64,000 bases of DNA, taken from Peltaster fructicola (taxonomy: Eukaryota; Ascomycota; Dothideomycetes). This document shows, piece after piece, positions 20,840-30,993 of this stretch; position 1 is the stretch's first letter, and each line of letters starts with the position of its first letter. The notes under the pieces are model-generated. The model did not search any database, was not told the origin of the DNA, and saw nothing but the letters and a program-made list of their open reading frames with translations. The DNA lies in the NCBI GenBank assembly GCA_001592805.2, contig CP051141.1:62001-126000 (forward strand), read 5' to 3'. A program made the position numbers and the translations under genes.

Positions 20840-22215
20840 TCACTTCCATCTTTCCAGACAAGGCCTCCACTCGATCAACGAGAGCTGACACTCATGTCTA
20901 AGTGCTAGCTCACGAACACAATCGTTCACCGCGAGATTCCCATAGTCCAGCTGGCTGTCCTCAACCAATTTGAGCCGTCCAATTGCTATCGAGAGCAGGT
21001 CAGGAAACAATATCTGTTTGTCTTGCAACATCTCCTCCAGGCTCTCCACAATCCTTGCCGTATCGGCTTCCCATTCGTATCGCGGAGCGAGGTCGTTGAC
21101 TAACGTCAGATGCTGATTGGATCGTGGCACCAGTCTTGCAAATTCATACTTGTCATCTCGTGAGAAATCACTCAGCCAGTGCAGCGGCATGCGTAGCGTG
21201 CGGAGTACTGTAAAACTAGCCATGTCCTTGATACTGCCTACAACCTGCATCTCGCGAACAGGGAGACCTCCGCCAATTAGGATAAGTTCGATAGCAAGCG
21301 CTTCAAGCGTGTATTGAAAGAGGTTGAGTGCCTCCATGAGGTGGTCCAGATTGAGTACCTGCTTGTGACATCTCGGACCTAGCTTCTGGCGATGCATCCT
21401 CCAGTGGAACTGTTTGAGATTTGGCATTTCCTTAAGCAGGGCATGTAGCTGGCCCTCATCAACGTCGACCAGGTACAGAGCGGTCAGTGATGTGCATGAA
21501 GGTGCTTGTTTTGGCCATTTCAACTCCTCATAGTTGTCCAGCGACAATCGCATCCGTCTGAGCTTGGCCAAGTAGAAGAAGTAAAGCAAGCCTTTGACTT
21601 CTTTGACATTCGAGGACCACGATTATCAATATTCCAATCATGGTATACCTCCAACAAGCGTGAATACGTCGGCAAGTTGTAGTTACCATCGAGACTCGCA
21701 GCCACGACCATACATAAGAGTCGTGGGCGCAGCGACCATGCTCGTTCCAATATCAGATGTGTGATCATCGGTGTCTGCGAGACTACAAGGGCGACGAGAG
21801 CGTCCATGCTGCGGTCAGAGAGTTGTTGTCTCCATTCGTCCATGAAAGATACTCCTGTTGTCATTACTGCTCTTGACGCCGCTTCGATATCGAGAGCTTT
21901 TATTGGGATCAATGGCGGTTGGCAGTCCAAGGGTTGAGAACTTGCCCGCTTGCCTGTGAAGTTGAGGACTCGGACATGCTTGGCGAGTGCAGGGCGACGT
22001 AGTATGGCGTTTAGGAAGGTGATGATAGGCGTAGGCCATACTGAACACCACTCCCAGCGGCAATCGAAGCGAGTGTATAGCAGAGGTTCTGCAATGGCTT
22101 GACAGCTCTTGTCGATCAGACATGCTGATGCCAGGTCCTTACGCCCAAGACGTTGTAAGATGTCGTAGAGAACATCCTCGTTGAGTGCGCCTGCAAATGA
22201 GGTGGGACTGTGCAT
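20840..22215 (-). CDS. F-box-like/LRR-like protein, frame interrupted once
   Basis: The first part (22215 to about 21600) has an F-box-like N-terminus, LNEDVLYDILQRLGRKDLASACL, followed by leucine-rich segments. The second part (about 21590 to 20840) continues in another frame with leucine-rich text (LYFFYLAKLRRMRL, LPVREMQVVGSIKDM). Around 21590-21620 the two frames overlap in a region that reads as continuous LRR-type sequence (LLEVYHDWNIDNRG then VKGLLYFFYLAKL). This suggests either a one-base frameshift or an intron using a GTAACT donor and a poor AAG acceptor. F-box proteins recruit substrates to SCF ubiquitin ligases; the target here is unknown. The total would be about 450 residues. 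Confidence 0.6.
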
Positions 22216-22633
22216 GGCTGGCACTCGTAGACAGGAGAGCAGAAGGCAAAGGTGTCACAAAAACAAGTCGCATTGTCTCGGAGCATAGTGATTGGTGCTG
22301 AATGTGCGGCGTTGCGGCGCAGCCTCAATGTGGCCTTCTCTGTCAAGAGCGAGCTGTCGAAGTGTGACAGATGGATGTCGAGGTCAAATCATAGTTCTGC
22401 TGCGTTTGTGGCTGCTTCAGTGATGAGCAGTATCGATAGCACAGTGGACAAGAATTGTTCTGGTGCTTTCATTGATTGATGTGGGAAGCTTCGAACCTCA
22501 GGTAAGTCGCAAGTCAATGGAATGAGAGCACGATCATGCCGCTCATGCTGACGGCAAGTCGATTGAAGTATCGAAGGATCCACGACTATGTCAATGGTCC
22601 TTATGATGTCCTTCTGCCTTGGAATCGAAGATA
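22216..22633. other. Gap upstream of the F-box-like gene
   Basis: This 418-bp stretch contains no supportable gene. The frames seen on the plus strand across 22536-23251 are antisense shadows of the minus-strand gene to the right. Confidence 0.4.
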
Positions 22634-23328
22634 TCATGCAACAGTCAACGCCTTCCACCACCAAGTCTTCCATGGGGTCCGCTTCTTGACAACCTTCACA
22701 GTGCCATCGCTGGTCTGTTCTTCGATCTCTGCGCGTGGCCCATCCAGTGCTACAGCTGCAGAACCATCACCAGGGCGAGACCTCTCAGCCTTCTTCACGA
22801 CCTCGCCTTCTCTCGTCCACGCTCTGCGTCGCCCTCCATCTCTTCGAGGAGCCTCCGCTCAGTCGCTGAGTCAATCACCGGATCGGCCAATGTGGCCTAT
22901 AGATCCCAGCTTCGAGCAGTAGCAGCTTCGTACTTTGCAACATCGCTAGCCGATGGAGCGTCGACTGAAGGAGGTGTGATCATCCTTGAAGAGCACCAAA
23001 GGATGGAACCAGGTGGTAGCAATGCCTTACGAACATCAGCTGGCGTGATGGACTTTGAGGTCAGGGCGAGCTCAAAGTCTGTGGCGGTAGGGTGGCTAGA
23101 GGTCAGTCATTGTAGCCACAATAGAACAAGGTGCAGGATGAGGTACAACGAAGCATCTCCCTTAGCCGAGAGTTCTGCCTGCTGCCATACACGATCTCTA
23201 AAGCAGTGGCCGTTCTCCGTCTCCTTCTGTGTTAACGTCACAATGCCATGAAGCAGGATCCAATCTCTTCCTGGTGCAGTAGGTGCCTGCAGAGCCTTCG
23301 AAGCAGGACTCAATGAAAACAACCTCAT
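22634..23328 (-). pseudogene. Unrecognised protein gene, probably broken
   Basis: The ATG at 23328 opens APTAPGRDWILLHGIVTLTQ. A good intron (donor GTACCT, branch TGACTGAC, acceptor CTCTAG) joins it to HPTATDFELALTSKSITP and PADVRKALLPPGSILW, and a TAG then follows RSWDL. After the TAG the same frame keeps reading sensibly (ATLADPVIDSATERRLLEEM), and then a third stretch in another frame ends in VKVVKKRTPWKTWWWKALTV. Three well-behaved segments separated by one stop and one frame change suggest recent inactivation or assembly error, or that the protein truly stops at the TAG (about 124 residues). No family is recognised. It lies 70 bp downstream of the HET gene on the same strand. Confidence 0.5.
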
Positions 23329-23398
23329 GGAGTATGTGGAAGAACAGCAGACATCTCCTTCACCACGACCTCAACCATCTTTCCGCTACTCGAGAATG

Positions 23399-25894
23399 TC
23401 AATCGACATACCACTGCTGCGACAACGGAAATCCCTCTATCACATCAACATACCGACCCATCAGCAGTGGCATGACATAAGCTGCAAAGCTTGCAACGAA
23501 CTGCCCTTCGTCATGCCCTGCAGCTCGAAATGCTTCCATGATCTCTTCTGACTGCCGTGCTCGATCCATCGCTGGCAGAACACAAGACAACGCTCGTCTT
23601 TGGAAAGCATCTGCAGTCTCTGCACCCATCGACTGCAAATCTGCTTGAAGTCGTACGGCCTCTGCATATCCTAGCTGCCACAATCGGGTCCACAATGGAT
23701 GAATCGATGCGACATCCACAGGAACCACTGATCGCAGGACTGGCACACCTTGTTCCCAGCGTTGCCGATATGCGAGCAACCCTGTTAGCACTAGCCTTGG
23801 GACGACAGCAGGCCTGAGATTCGCGTTGAATACAACATACCACTCCTTAGTCTCGTCGTTCAGCATGTGCCTGAATGGCTCGCCATCTTGGCGAACATCG
23901 GTAGAAGGTATAACGTAGTACCACGATCCCGCGAGATCCCGTAGCATGCCAAGGTTGTTTCCTTGAGGCTCGTATACCTCACTCGTCACTCCAGCCGGTA
24001 GTCCATGCCGTTGTAACTTCCACGCTGTTGCATTCACTAGCAGTCCATGCTCGGTGGCAGTACCCTTGACATCGCTCGGGACACCCAACGACAGTCCCAG
24101 ACTACTGTCAGTCATCGTTATCCTCTTCGGTGCCCATCGGTACCCCGGTCTTGTCAGTCTCGGCAGTTTGTTGAATATCATGGACTGCGAGACGCCTCGT
24201 GGAGACTCGGAGAGCAGCTGCCATACCATTTTCATCCTTTCATGGACAGGAGTGCGAACAACCAGTGGAACATCCAGCTCAAATATGGCTGCGAGGCACA
24301 AAGGTTCGTCGCTATCATTACTTAGCCTGCGCATCTGGAAGTTTGCAACGACATCACCCATATACGAGTTCTGCCATCCATCAGCACGTTGGCGAAACCA
24401 CGTCCGTAAGGCTAAGCATGATCGATTGGCATCCAGGCAGAGCATTCTTTGCGCACGACCAGCTGCATAGTGTTGTTGGATGCTTGACCAGATCTCGCGC
24501 ATGTCGACAATGCTATTTCGAAACTTGATGACAAGCTTAGTCCCAAGACCGGCTTCTTGCATTGTCCAGCCACGATAGCACCACCTCGAGGTTGCGATCC
24601 TCAGCATTGCCTCAACGGCTCCTATAGTATCATAGTTAAATGCCTCCAGGGACCGCTCAAGTACCAGGACATATGCCGCAGAATGGTACACTTCCCACAT
24701 CTTCTCAAGAGCCAGCCGCTTGAGATCATCGACTGGACAACACAATGTGTCACACCAGAGGTAGAGAATTCGACTTTCAGTGTATGTCTCTTCAATCTCT
24801 TGAGCTTTGTCGATCCAGTGAGTGAATTGCTGTCCTCGGAGACCATTCACCAACGCCTTGAGTCGTAGCAACTGGCAACGCGGTAGTATTGTTGCATCGG
24901 GACTACCAAGTCCATCTGCCCAGACGTGAGATAGTGCAACGTATTGAATATCGGATGTGTATGAGATGGTCTCGACAGCCACGGTCTCTATCGTGCTTCC
25001 TGTGATGCTGAGAACAGGATACGAGCCATTCTGGAGACACTCTTGTACTTTCGCTTGATCTGGGCCCATGCACTGGCAATTGCAGGCATTGTCAACATGG
25101 CTCGGCTTATACCGTTCATCGATCTTGACAGCGAAGCACTCCAACGTCGTACACTTCTGATGTTCCTGCGGCAGACCAGGCTTCTTCATGTTCTTTATGA
25201 AGCTCCTCGTCGAGATGTGAGAATAGGTGGTCTCTGCATTGGCGATTTCGAACGGACACCAGCCATGTTGCATCATACTATTCTTCTCTGCATCGGTGAG
25301 AACAATAGGATAAGCATAAGTATTGCGCGTATCGGGGTCGCCAATATCATGAACGGCATCGCTAAGAAGTTCCATCAGCACTTCTAGCGATGCCCTCAAG
25401 GCTGTATCGAAAGGTGAAGTGCTTCCCAGGTGACAGGAGATCGCTTGCATAGCGATGTAGAACATCTGCAGATAGGAGTTCATTCTGATGGCACATAATG
25501 CCGAACTGTCGCTGTCGAGCTGTCGGACTGCATCAAGCCACGACTGTAGTCGAGCAGGCAGGATATCGCTCCGGATGAAGTACTGTTCGCCATTTCTTCT
25601 AATATAGTCGTTGACTTCATACAAACCAAATGGAGTCAGCATATTGCGGATGAGACAGAAGTAGAGCCATGATTGCAGGAAGCTCTCGAGATCTTTGGTA
25701 CTGCTGGGTGTGTTGGTCTCTTGATGTAAGAATGACCATTCTCCTGGCAAATTCAATGCTCTCCGCCAGTATCCTTGCTGTACTGTCAACGGATATTGCT
25801 CGAACTCGTATCCAACGCTGTCATGGGCATCGCAGAGCAAGGGTACACTCGGAAGAAACGATATCGGATCCTTTGGTAAGATGAGGTGATCCAT
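23399..25894 (-). CDS. HET-domain-like protein (heterokaryon incompatibility type)
   Basis: This is a single 831-residue frame. A HET-like core lies in the middle: YVALSHVWADGLG (318-330), LYLWCDTLCCPVD (377-389) and RWCYRGWTMQEAGLG (437-451). These are the three landmark blocks of this branch of HET proteins. The N-terminal 300 residues are mostly helical, and a Cys pair (CNCQC) at 271-275 precedes the core. The C-terminal 350 residues have no recognised domain. HET-domain proteins take part in non-self recognition and programmed cell death in filamentous fungi; the role of this one is inferred from family only. No signal peptide or break is visible. Confidence 0.8.
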   Translation of the reverse strand: MDHLILPKDPISFLPSVPLLCDAHDSVGYEFEQYPLTVQQGYWRRALNLPGEWSFLHQETNTPSSTKDLESFLQSWLYFCLIRNMLTPFGLYEVNDYIRRNGEQYFIRSDILPARLQSWLDAVRQLDSDSSALCAIRMNSYLQMFYIAMQAISCHLGSTSPFDTALRASLEVLMELLSDAVHDIGDPDTRNTYAYPIVLTDAEKNSMMQHGWCPFEIANAETTYSHISTRSFIKNMKKPGLPQEHQKCTTLECFAVKIDERYKPSHVDNACNCQCMGPDQAKVQECLQNGSYPVLSITGSTIETVAVETISYTSDIQYVALSHVWADGLGSPDATILPRCQLLRLKALVNGLRGQQFTHWIDKAQEIEETYTESRILYLWCDTLCCPVDDLKRLALEKMWEVYHSAAYVLVLERSLEAFNYDTIGAVEAMLRIATSRWCYRGWTMQEAGLGTKLVIKFRNSIVDMREIWSSIQQHYAAGRAQRMLCLDANRSCLALRTWFRQRADGWQNSYMGDVVANFQMRRLSNDSDEPLCLAAIFELDVPLVVRTPVHERMKMVWQLLSESPRGVSQSMIFNKLPRLTRPGYRWAPKRITMTDSSLGLSLGVPSDVKGTATEHGLLVNATAWKLQRHGLPAGVTSEVYEPQGNNLGMLRDLAGSWYYVIPSTDVRQDGEPFRHMLNDETKEWYVVFNANLRPAVVPRLVLTGLLAYRQRWEQGVPVLRSVVPVDVASIHPLWTRLWQLGYAEAVRLQADLQSMGAETADAFQRRALSCVLPAMDRARQSEEIMEAFRAAGHDEGQFVASFAAYVMPLLMGRYVDVIEGFPLSQQWYVD

Positions 25895-26668
25895 GCTATT
25901 TGGGCGTGCTGCTTCAACGATTCAGCCAAGCGGCCTACATAGCTCAGCAGCATGAGCCGCTATGGACATTGCTAGAGCACCAAGCTCGAACCCAACGCTG
26001 CCAGCAATGCGCGTCAAGGTGATCAGCGATAAGATATGGTAGGCTTGTGGTGAAATTAAGGTGTAAGGTGCAGCGACGCTTGCAACAACGTCAAGTGTTG
26101 GATAACCTCATCAAAAATATAACCCAGCTTTACTGCACATCAAGATTGTGCTCACAGTGCAGAACAACGTCGTGTACGAGTAGAGAAAAGGTGTATGCAT
26201 TCTGCTTGACATACCGATTTCAGTCACCATGATTGGATGTAGCCTGGCAACGTATGCATGGCTATTGTGTGATAATAAGTGCTTGTCACAGCAGCTTCGC
26301 CTGTGTAATGGCTTAGTGCCTCATGAGCATTGAAGCGACGCATCGCTCAGGTCATTTGTGTCGCTGCAATTCAGGTGCCATCAGGGTGCCTGTGGTGGTC
26401 TTATGATCGTGCTGTACGGCCAGGCTTGCTTGACCTTCCATCATCCCCAGAACGTCGAGCTTGGATTTGCTACACCAGTGGTGACTAAGTCCTATGAGAT
26501 CGTGCATTGGTCTGCCGAGTGGTCGAAGCAGACTGTGTACGTGCCACCATGCGGCAGTGTGATCGCTGGCTGTCAGTTATGGCTGACTCGCCACGATACT
26601 CGTCAGGTATTGATGTCGTCGTTATATCTTGATCGTCTTGCATTCGTCAAATCGTTTCCATGGTCGCC
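25895..26668. other. Intergenic gap, 774 bp
   Basis: The gap lies between the divergent-looking starts and ends of HET (minus, start 25894) and SLU7 (minus, stop at 26669). No gene is supported. A plus-strand frame of 134 codons at 26358-26762 has no domain and overlaps the SLU7 3' end. Confidence 0.45.
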
Positions 26669-28006
26669 TCAACCACCCTGCTCAAGCAAACCATCTTGTC
26701 CGAGCATACCAGCCATAGGGTCGTTCTTGGCCGACCGATTTCTCCTATACTCCTCCATCTGATCTTCAGTGACGTCCTGACTCAACTCATCAAGTCTTCT
26801 CAGGCTCTCGTCCTTGCTTGGCTTGACAAGTTGCCTCTCCTCGAGTCGATCTTCTTCCATCAGACGCAGCTCTTTCTGCTTATCATTCTCCAGCACGTCT
26901 CCTCTGGCAAAGGCTTCAGCCTCCTCAATAGCCTTCATGCCTTCCCTGCCAGTGCAGAAGCTGTTCTTCACAGTAGAGTGACAACAGGCATAACCCCATT
27001 GAAAGTCCTTCCACCAGCTGCCCCATACAGACGTGTGGTTGTTGATAAGCACATCCTCAGGGTACATGCTCTTCTCTTTGCGCTCTGGCTCGCCTTTAAT
27101 CTTCCCACGATCGTCATACTCAACGTATCGCTCGTTCGACTGCGTCACGACACTCTTTTTGACCTCATCCTGACTACCATACTGCTCCAGCAGCGCCTTT
27201 CTCTTCGCTTCCTTGTTCTGGACATCCTCTTGGGCTTTGCGCTTTCGTGTGAGCTCGCCAGCAGTAGGATTGGCTTGGAGATGCAGCTTATCCACGTCGC
27301 CTCGCTCTTGTGTCTCCCAAGCATACTTCTGAGCATTCTCGAACGCAGCAGCATCGCCGGTAGCTCTCTGGAAGCCATCTTCAGCTTCTGCATCGTCTGC
27401 AACGGCATTCTCGATCGTCCTCGTCTTGGGATCGTACTTCGCACTGTCGACGTCCAGGTTCATGAGGTACTTCGCAGTGTCTTCTCGTAATCGCAGATTC
27501 CTTGTAGCGGTCGACTGCTGCCTACCCATGTCGGTCTCTTCCTCATATCGTGCATCTTCATCAGGCTTCTCTTTCCTCTGGAACTCCTCGACGACCTCTT
27601 CATACTGCGCAGCGTCATACCCATTCCAGCGATCACGCTTTGCATCCCAGCCAAGCTTGATATCCTGCACCTTCTCATCTGCAGCGATGTTCTTGCCAGT
27701 CCACTTCGCGCCATGCTTTCGTTTTCGTTGTAAGCAATCTTTTGCCTTGTGTGTCATGGCACCGCAGTTTTCGCATGCGCCCTTACGGTACTTCGTCGCC
27801 GCAGGACCTTGTACGCCTCTGTCGTACCATTTCGAGGTCGCGAGTGGGTCGTGATTCTTCTCCGCCTGCAAACGTTGATGCTCAAGATAGTCATCTTGCG
27901 TTGTGGAGTCGTCGATGTAGAAGGGCTTCTTCGCGATGAATGATGGAATGTATTCGTTGCGCTCGTTGTTCTGGCTTGCCTCTACAGGCTTCTTGGGAGG
28001 CGCCAT
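26669..28006 (-). CDS. SLU7: Pre-mRNA splicing factor SLU7
   Basis: This is a single-exon protein of 445 residues starting [13 protein letters not shown]. The N-terminal block [16 protein letters not shown] and the CCHC zinc knuckle [14 protein letters not shown] (C78, C81, H86, C91) are diagnostic of Slu7. They are followed by the conserved [14 protein letters not shown] and [12 protein letters not shown] and a charged C-terminal half. Slu7 acts in the spliceosome at the second catalytic step and influences 3' splice-site choice. The length agrees with fungal homologues. The gene lies on the same strand as the ASH1-type gene upstream. The call is firm. Confidence 0.95.
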   Translation of the reverse strand: MAPPKKPVEASQNNERNEYIPSFIAKKPFYIDDSTTQDDYLEHQRLQAEKNHDPLATSKWYDRGVQGPAATKYRKGACENCGAMTHKAKDCLQRKRKHGAKWTGKNIAADEKVQDIKLGWDAKRDRWNGYDAAQYEEVVEEFQRKEKPDEDARYEEETDMGRQQSTATRNLRLREDTAKYLMNLDVDSAKYDPKTRTIENAVADDAEAEDGFQRATGDAAAFENAQKYAWETQERGDVDKLHLQANPTAGELTRKRKAQEDVQNKEAKRKALLEQYGSQDEVKKSVVTQSNERYVEYDDRGKIKGEPERKEKSMYPEDVLINNHTSVWGSWWKDFQWGYACCHSTVKNSFCTGREGMKAIEEAEAFARGDVLENDKQKELRLMEEDRLEERQLVKPSKDESLRRLDELSQDVTEDQMEEYRRNRSAKNDPMAGMLGQDGLLEQGG

Positions 28007-28567
28007 GTTGGTAGTGTGCCAGCCTTACACGAAGGCGAGAGGGTGTCTGGTTAGCAGGTCGCAGGTCGCAGGTCGCAGGTCTTTGGAAATAACAGAGCGC
28101 GTCCGCTTGGTGTCACTGCCTAATTGGTACGCGAGTTCTGGCTTAGCTATAGAGAACTCCGCGATGAGTCTCATACACTATTCTACCTATCCTCGCCAGC
28201 GAATCAGAGTTGATCGCGGATTAGAGGCATCAAAGCATAGTCTTTTCGCGCTGCCTTTCGCAGTGGTCGCAAGCTGTCCGTAAAGCTCACATGCTTCGAT
28301 CAATGATGTGAACATTGAGAGACTGCTTACAAGACAACGGCATCTATATCGTCAAGGCATTTCCTCGACACTGGCTATCGCTGTATTCGAAATCGACTGT
28401 GAAGCCTGTTGCCATTCAGTCTAGTCGAGTATGAATGATTTTGCTCGTGATGTCTGGAATCTAGTCATGGACTCAGAGCACTCGAGCACAAACACCAATG
28501 CCATGATGCCCAAGACACTCACAAGCGCCCCTGCTGCAGGCCCTGCCTCAATACCTTTCAACTTTGC
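28007..28567. other. SLU7 promoter region
   Basis: The region between the ASH1-type gene's stop and the SLU7 start holds a four-copy 7-bp tandem repeat (listed separately) and no gene. Confidence 0.5.
28054..28081. repeat. Tandem repeat (GCAGGTC)x4
   Basis: Four perfect copies of the 7-bp unit GCAGGTC lie head to tail 48 bp upstream of the SLU7 start codon, probably in its leader or core promoter. It is a simple minisatellite by appearance; a protein-binding role cannot be told from sequence. Confidence 0.85.
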
Positions 28568-30406
28568 TCAGTTCCTGCCAAGTAGTCGACTTGCCAGCCT
28601 CTTAGATCGCGAAGAGTTCTTCTCAGCCTCCTCGCGCGCAGCTTTTTGTTTGACAAGCTCTGGTAGAGCTTCTGCGTAAGTCGCCCATCCTCGCCAGCCA
28701 GAGCCTCGCTTGTCCTTGGCAGCCTTCTTCTTAGCCTCCTGAGCAGCATGCTTCTTCGCCTCCAACTCGGCTTGCTCGCGAAGCTCCTTATCCTCTTTGT
28801 CCTTCAGCTTCTGTTCAGTGGCGTTCAGCCGACGAGACAACGATCCACGGCATGACGCTGCACCACAGAAGCAGACTTGTCGAGCCTCACCGAAGTTGTC
28901 GAAGTTATAGTCGTATGTCAGCTCCTCGCCAGTGAAGACACCGCTATCGCTGGCGAAGATGGCCATCCGTGGCTTGCCTGAAACCTTGACCATTCGAACC
29001 TCACAGTTCGGTTCACAAGAATGGTTCACAAAACGAGCCATAGATCCTTTGGTGCCGTCGATGTGAAGACCTTGATCGAACTCCATAATATAGTAGCTCT
29101 GCTTGTTTGCGTAGATCTCACGCATTCGTCGCTGACATTCGGCCTCGCTGATGATCTCGCCGGTGTACTCCATGATGATGTCTCCAGGTGCGAACACACG
29201 ACAGGCTCGAATGCCAAAGCCTCTATTGGATGTCTGAACAATCTCGACTCCAATATCGAACTTGCCTCCTTTCTTCGTTCGGTGTGCCAGGTCGGCGAAT
29301 GCACGATTACCACATTGCTCTGGCGTTAGTGCACAGTTGTTCTTGTCACACTCGTAGTGCATGACCCTATTGAGACAGTCGTCGTCGCAGCCTCGCTCGC
29401 CAGGGACTGACGGTGGCTGGCATATGCACAGCGACATGGCAAGAGGAGCCTCATTCTCCCAGAGCTCCTTGGCCTCTCCCACAAGCTGGTTTCTGTTCAG
29501 CTGAGACCAGTTGGTGGGCTTCGGATCGCCCTTCTTGAATGTTGGCGCAAAGACATCATAGGGAATGGTGAAGTTTCGCGAGTTCTTCTCCAGGTACTCG
29601 AACATGGGCAACGGCATGACCGCGCCACGCTTCACGTCGCTAAGCTTCTGTTGTTCGGTGACAGCACGCTTCTGTAGCTTCTTTTGCTTGCTGTTCTCGC
29701 CGTGTTGCTGACCGACGTACAGACCTGCTGTGAGCCATTGCTTCTCTCGACGTCTATTGACAGACTTGGCGGGCAGCTTTGCAACACTGTCCGCTTTCGT
29801 CAGCTTCTCGATAGCGTTGCTCTTCCGAAGTTTCTTCGTTGGTCGTGCGGCTTCTTCTACAGCATCGATGTCGACCTCGTCCAGTAAGCCTCCTGAACCC
29901 ATATCAAGCTCTTTCAGAATCTTTCGTTTGCCCAGAGCTGTACCAATCTTACTAGCCACCTTCTTGACTCGATCCTTGACGCTTGGTCGTCGCTCGATGC
30001 GAGCTGGGAGCTCTTCTGGGAAAGTCGCTCTAGTCTTGCGCTTCTTCGTTGAGCGCCGATCAGACTCGTTATCTTCCTCAACTAGCGTAGTACCTGTCAG
30101 ACCTGACACGTTGCGGCTGCTTGCTGCTGTCGCCTGGACGTGTTCATTGTAGTTGACGCTCTTTCGTTTCCTTGCGCCGCGTTCTGCTGACATGTTGAGT
30201 GTGCTTTTGAGACCAGGCGAGTCTAATTTAGCTGTTGTCTGTGGGCTGATACTGCCAGGCTCACAACTCGTAGGTGGTGTCGACACTTCTGAACGCAGCG
30301 ATTCGGCATGGTCCTCGCGAGAATCCCCTCTGACATTGATATTCGACAACGCCGATGAAGTGGAAGACGAAGAACGCGTCATTTGTGCGGGAGACTGTCG
30401 TGCCAT
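28568..30406 (-). CDS. ASH1-type SET histone methyltransferase
   Basis: The first ATG of this frame is at 30406, giving 612 residues. Order of parts: a basic, Ser-rich N-terminal 300 residues with NLS-like tracts (STKKRKTR); an AWS zinc motif (CICQPPSVPGERGCDDDC, about 327-372); a SET domain (about 384-503) with RGFGIRA, YTGEIIS, the cofactor motif FVNHSCEPNC and ELTYDYNF; a post-SET CFCGAASCRG; and a C-terminal Lys/Glu/Ala coiled coil. There are no WW or SRI regions after post-SET, which argues for ASH1 rather than SET2. Both families methylate histone H3 at Lys36, and fungal ASH1 marks silent or poorly transcribed genes. It is an intact nuclear enzyme. Confidence 0.9.
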   Translation of the reverse strand: MARQSPAQMTRSSSSTSSALSNINVRGDSREDHAESLRSEVSTPPTSCEPGSISPQTTAKLDSPGLKSTLNMSAERGARKRKSVNYNEHVQATAASSRNVSGLTGTTLVEEDNESDRRSTKKRKTRATFPEELPARIERRPSVKDRVKKVASKIGTALGKRKILKELDMGSGGLLDEVDIDAVEEAARPTKKLRKSNAIEKLTKADSVAKLPAKSVNRRREKQWLTAGLYVGQQHGENSKQKKLQKRAVTEQQKLSDVKRGAVMPLPMFEYLEKNSRNFTIPYDVFAPTFKKGDPKPTNWSQLNRNQLVGEAKELWENEAPLAMSLCICQPPSVPGERGCDDDCLNRVMHYECDKNNCALTPEQCGNRAFADLAHRTKKGGKFDIGVEIVQTSNRGFGIRACRVFAPGDIIMEYTGEIISEAECQRRMREIYANKQSYYIMEFDQGLHIDGTKGSMARFVNHSCEPNCEVRMVKVSGKPRMAIFASDSGVFTGEELTYDYNFDNFGEARQVCFCGAASCRGSLSRRLNATEQKLKDKEDKELREQAELEAKKHAAQEAKKKAAKDKRGSGWRGWATYAEALPELVKQKAAREEAEKNSSRSKRLASRLLGRN

Positions 30407-30993
30407 GCTTGTCGGTCTAGGGAAAGGTAGTATGCGCGAGGTGAAGTATGTCGCGTCTGTTACGCGTTGTGATGCTGTCTGCGTAGTGTTATCAACGATC
30501 TTGTGCTCATCCAAGGGAGATCTGTGATCGTGCACAAAGTGTTCCTCGGACAAGCTGCAAGCAGGCTACAGCATTGAGATACAATGTTTGTGGTGAAGAG
30601 GTGTGGTGGGTTAGAGTGTGATGAGGACGACGAAGCTCAAGCGCGGAGTGATATACACACAAGCAAGCCCTGGCAAACATCACATGCAGCATACGACCAA
30701 TAAGAGTGCAGCTATTGAAGTGGTCATCATACACTGGTTTGACCTTCAGCAGTAAGTCTACCGGAAGTGCACATTATAGTCATATTAGGGCTCCTCTATC
30801 ATAGCCTGTTCACAACTCAGATCGTAGCAGCCGCCCCGGTGAATCACTCCTCGAGGATTCGGTATGGCTGGCACGCAGTCGAGTCGAAGACCGCCTGAAC
30901 AGAGCACGACCACGACGATGGTGGACATCGTCGTTCGTAGCTCGCATAAGGTGCTTACGCTAAATGTTGGAGAGTTCGAAAGCATCCATATCC
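30407..30993. other. Gap between ASH1-type gene and mitochondrial protein gene
   Basis: Contains the ASH1-type promoter and the 3' flank of the neighbouring minus-strand gene. A GTAAGT near that gene's 3' end (31019) could add a short 3' intron that would change only its last few residues. No other gene is seen. Confidence 0.45.

Noticed and set aside
22619-23251. 210-codon plus-strand frame
   Set aside because: Ser/Arg-rich chance frame; the minus strand gives better protein-like text with a good intron.
26660-27490. 276-codon plus-strand frame, hydrophobic
   Set aside because: Antisense to SLU7; Leu/Ser richness arises from the Lys/Glu/Arg codons on the other strand.
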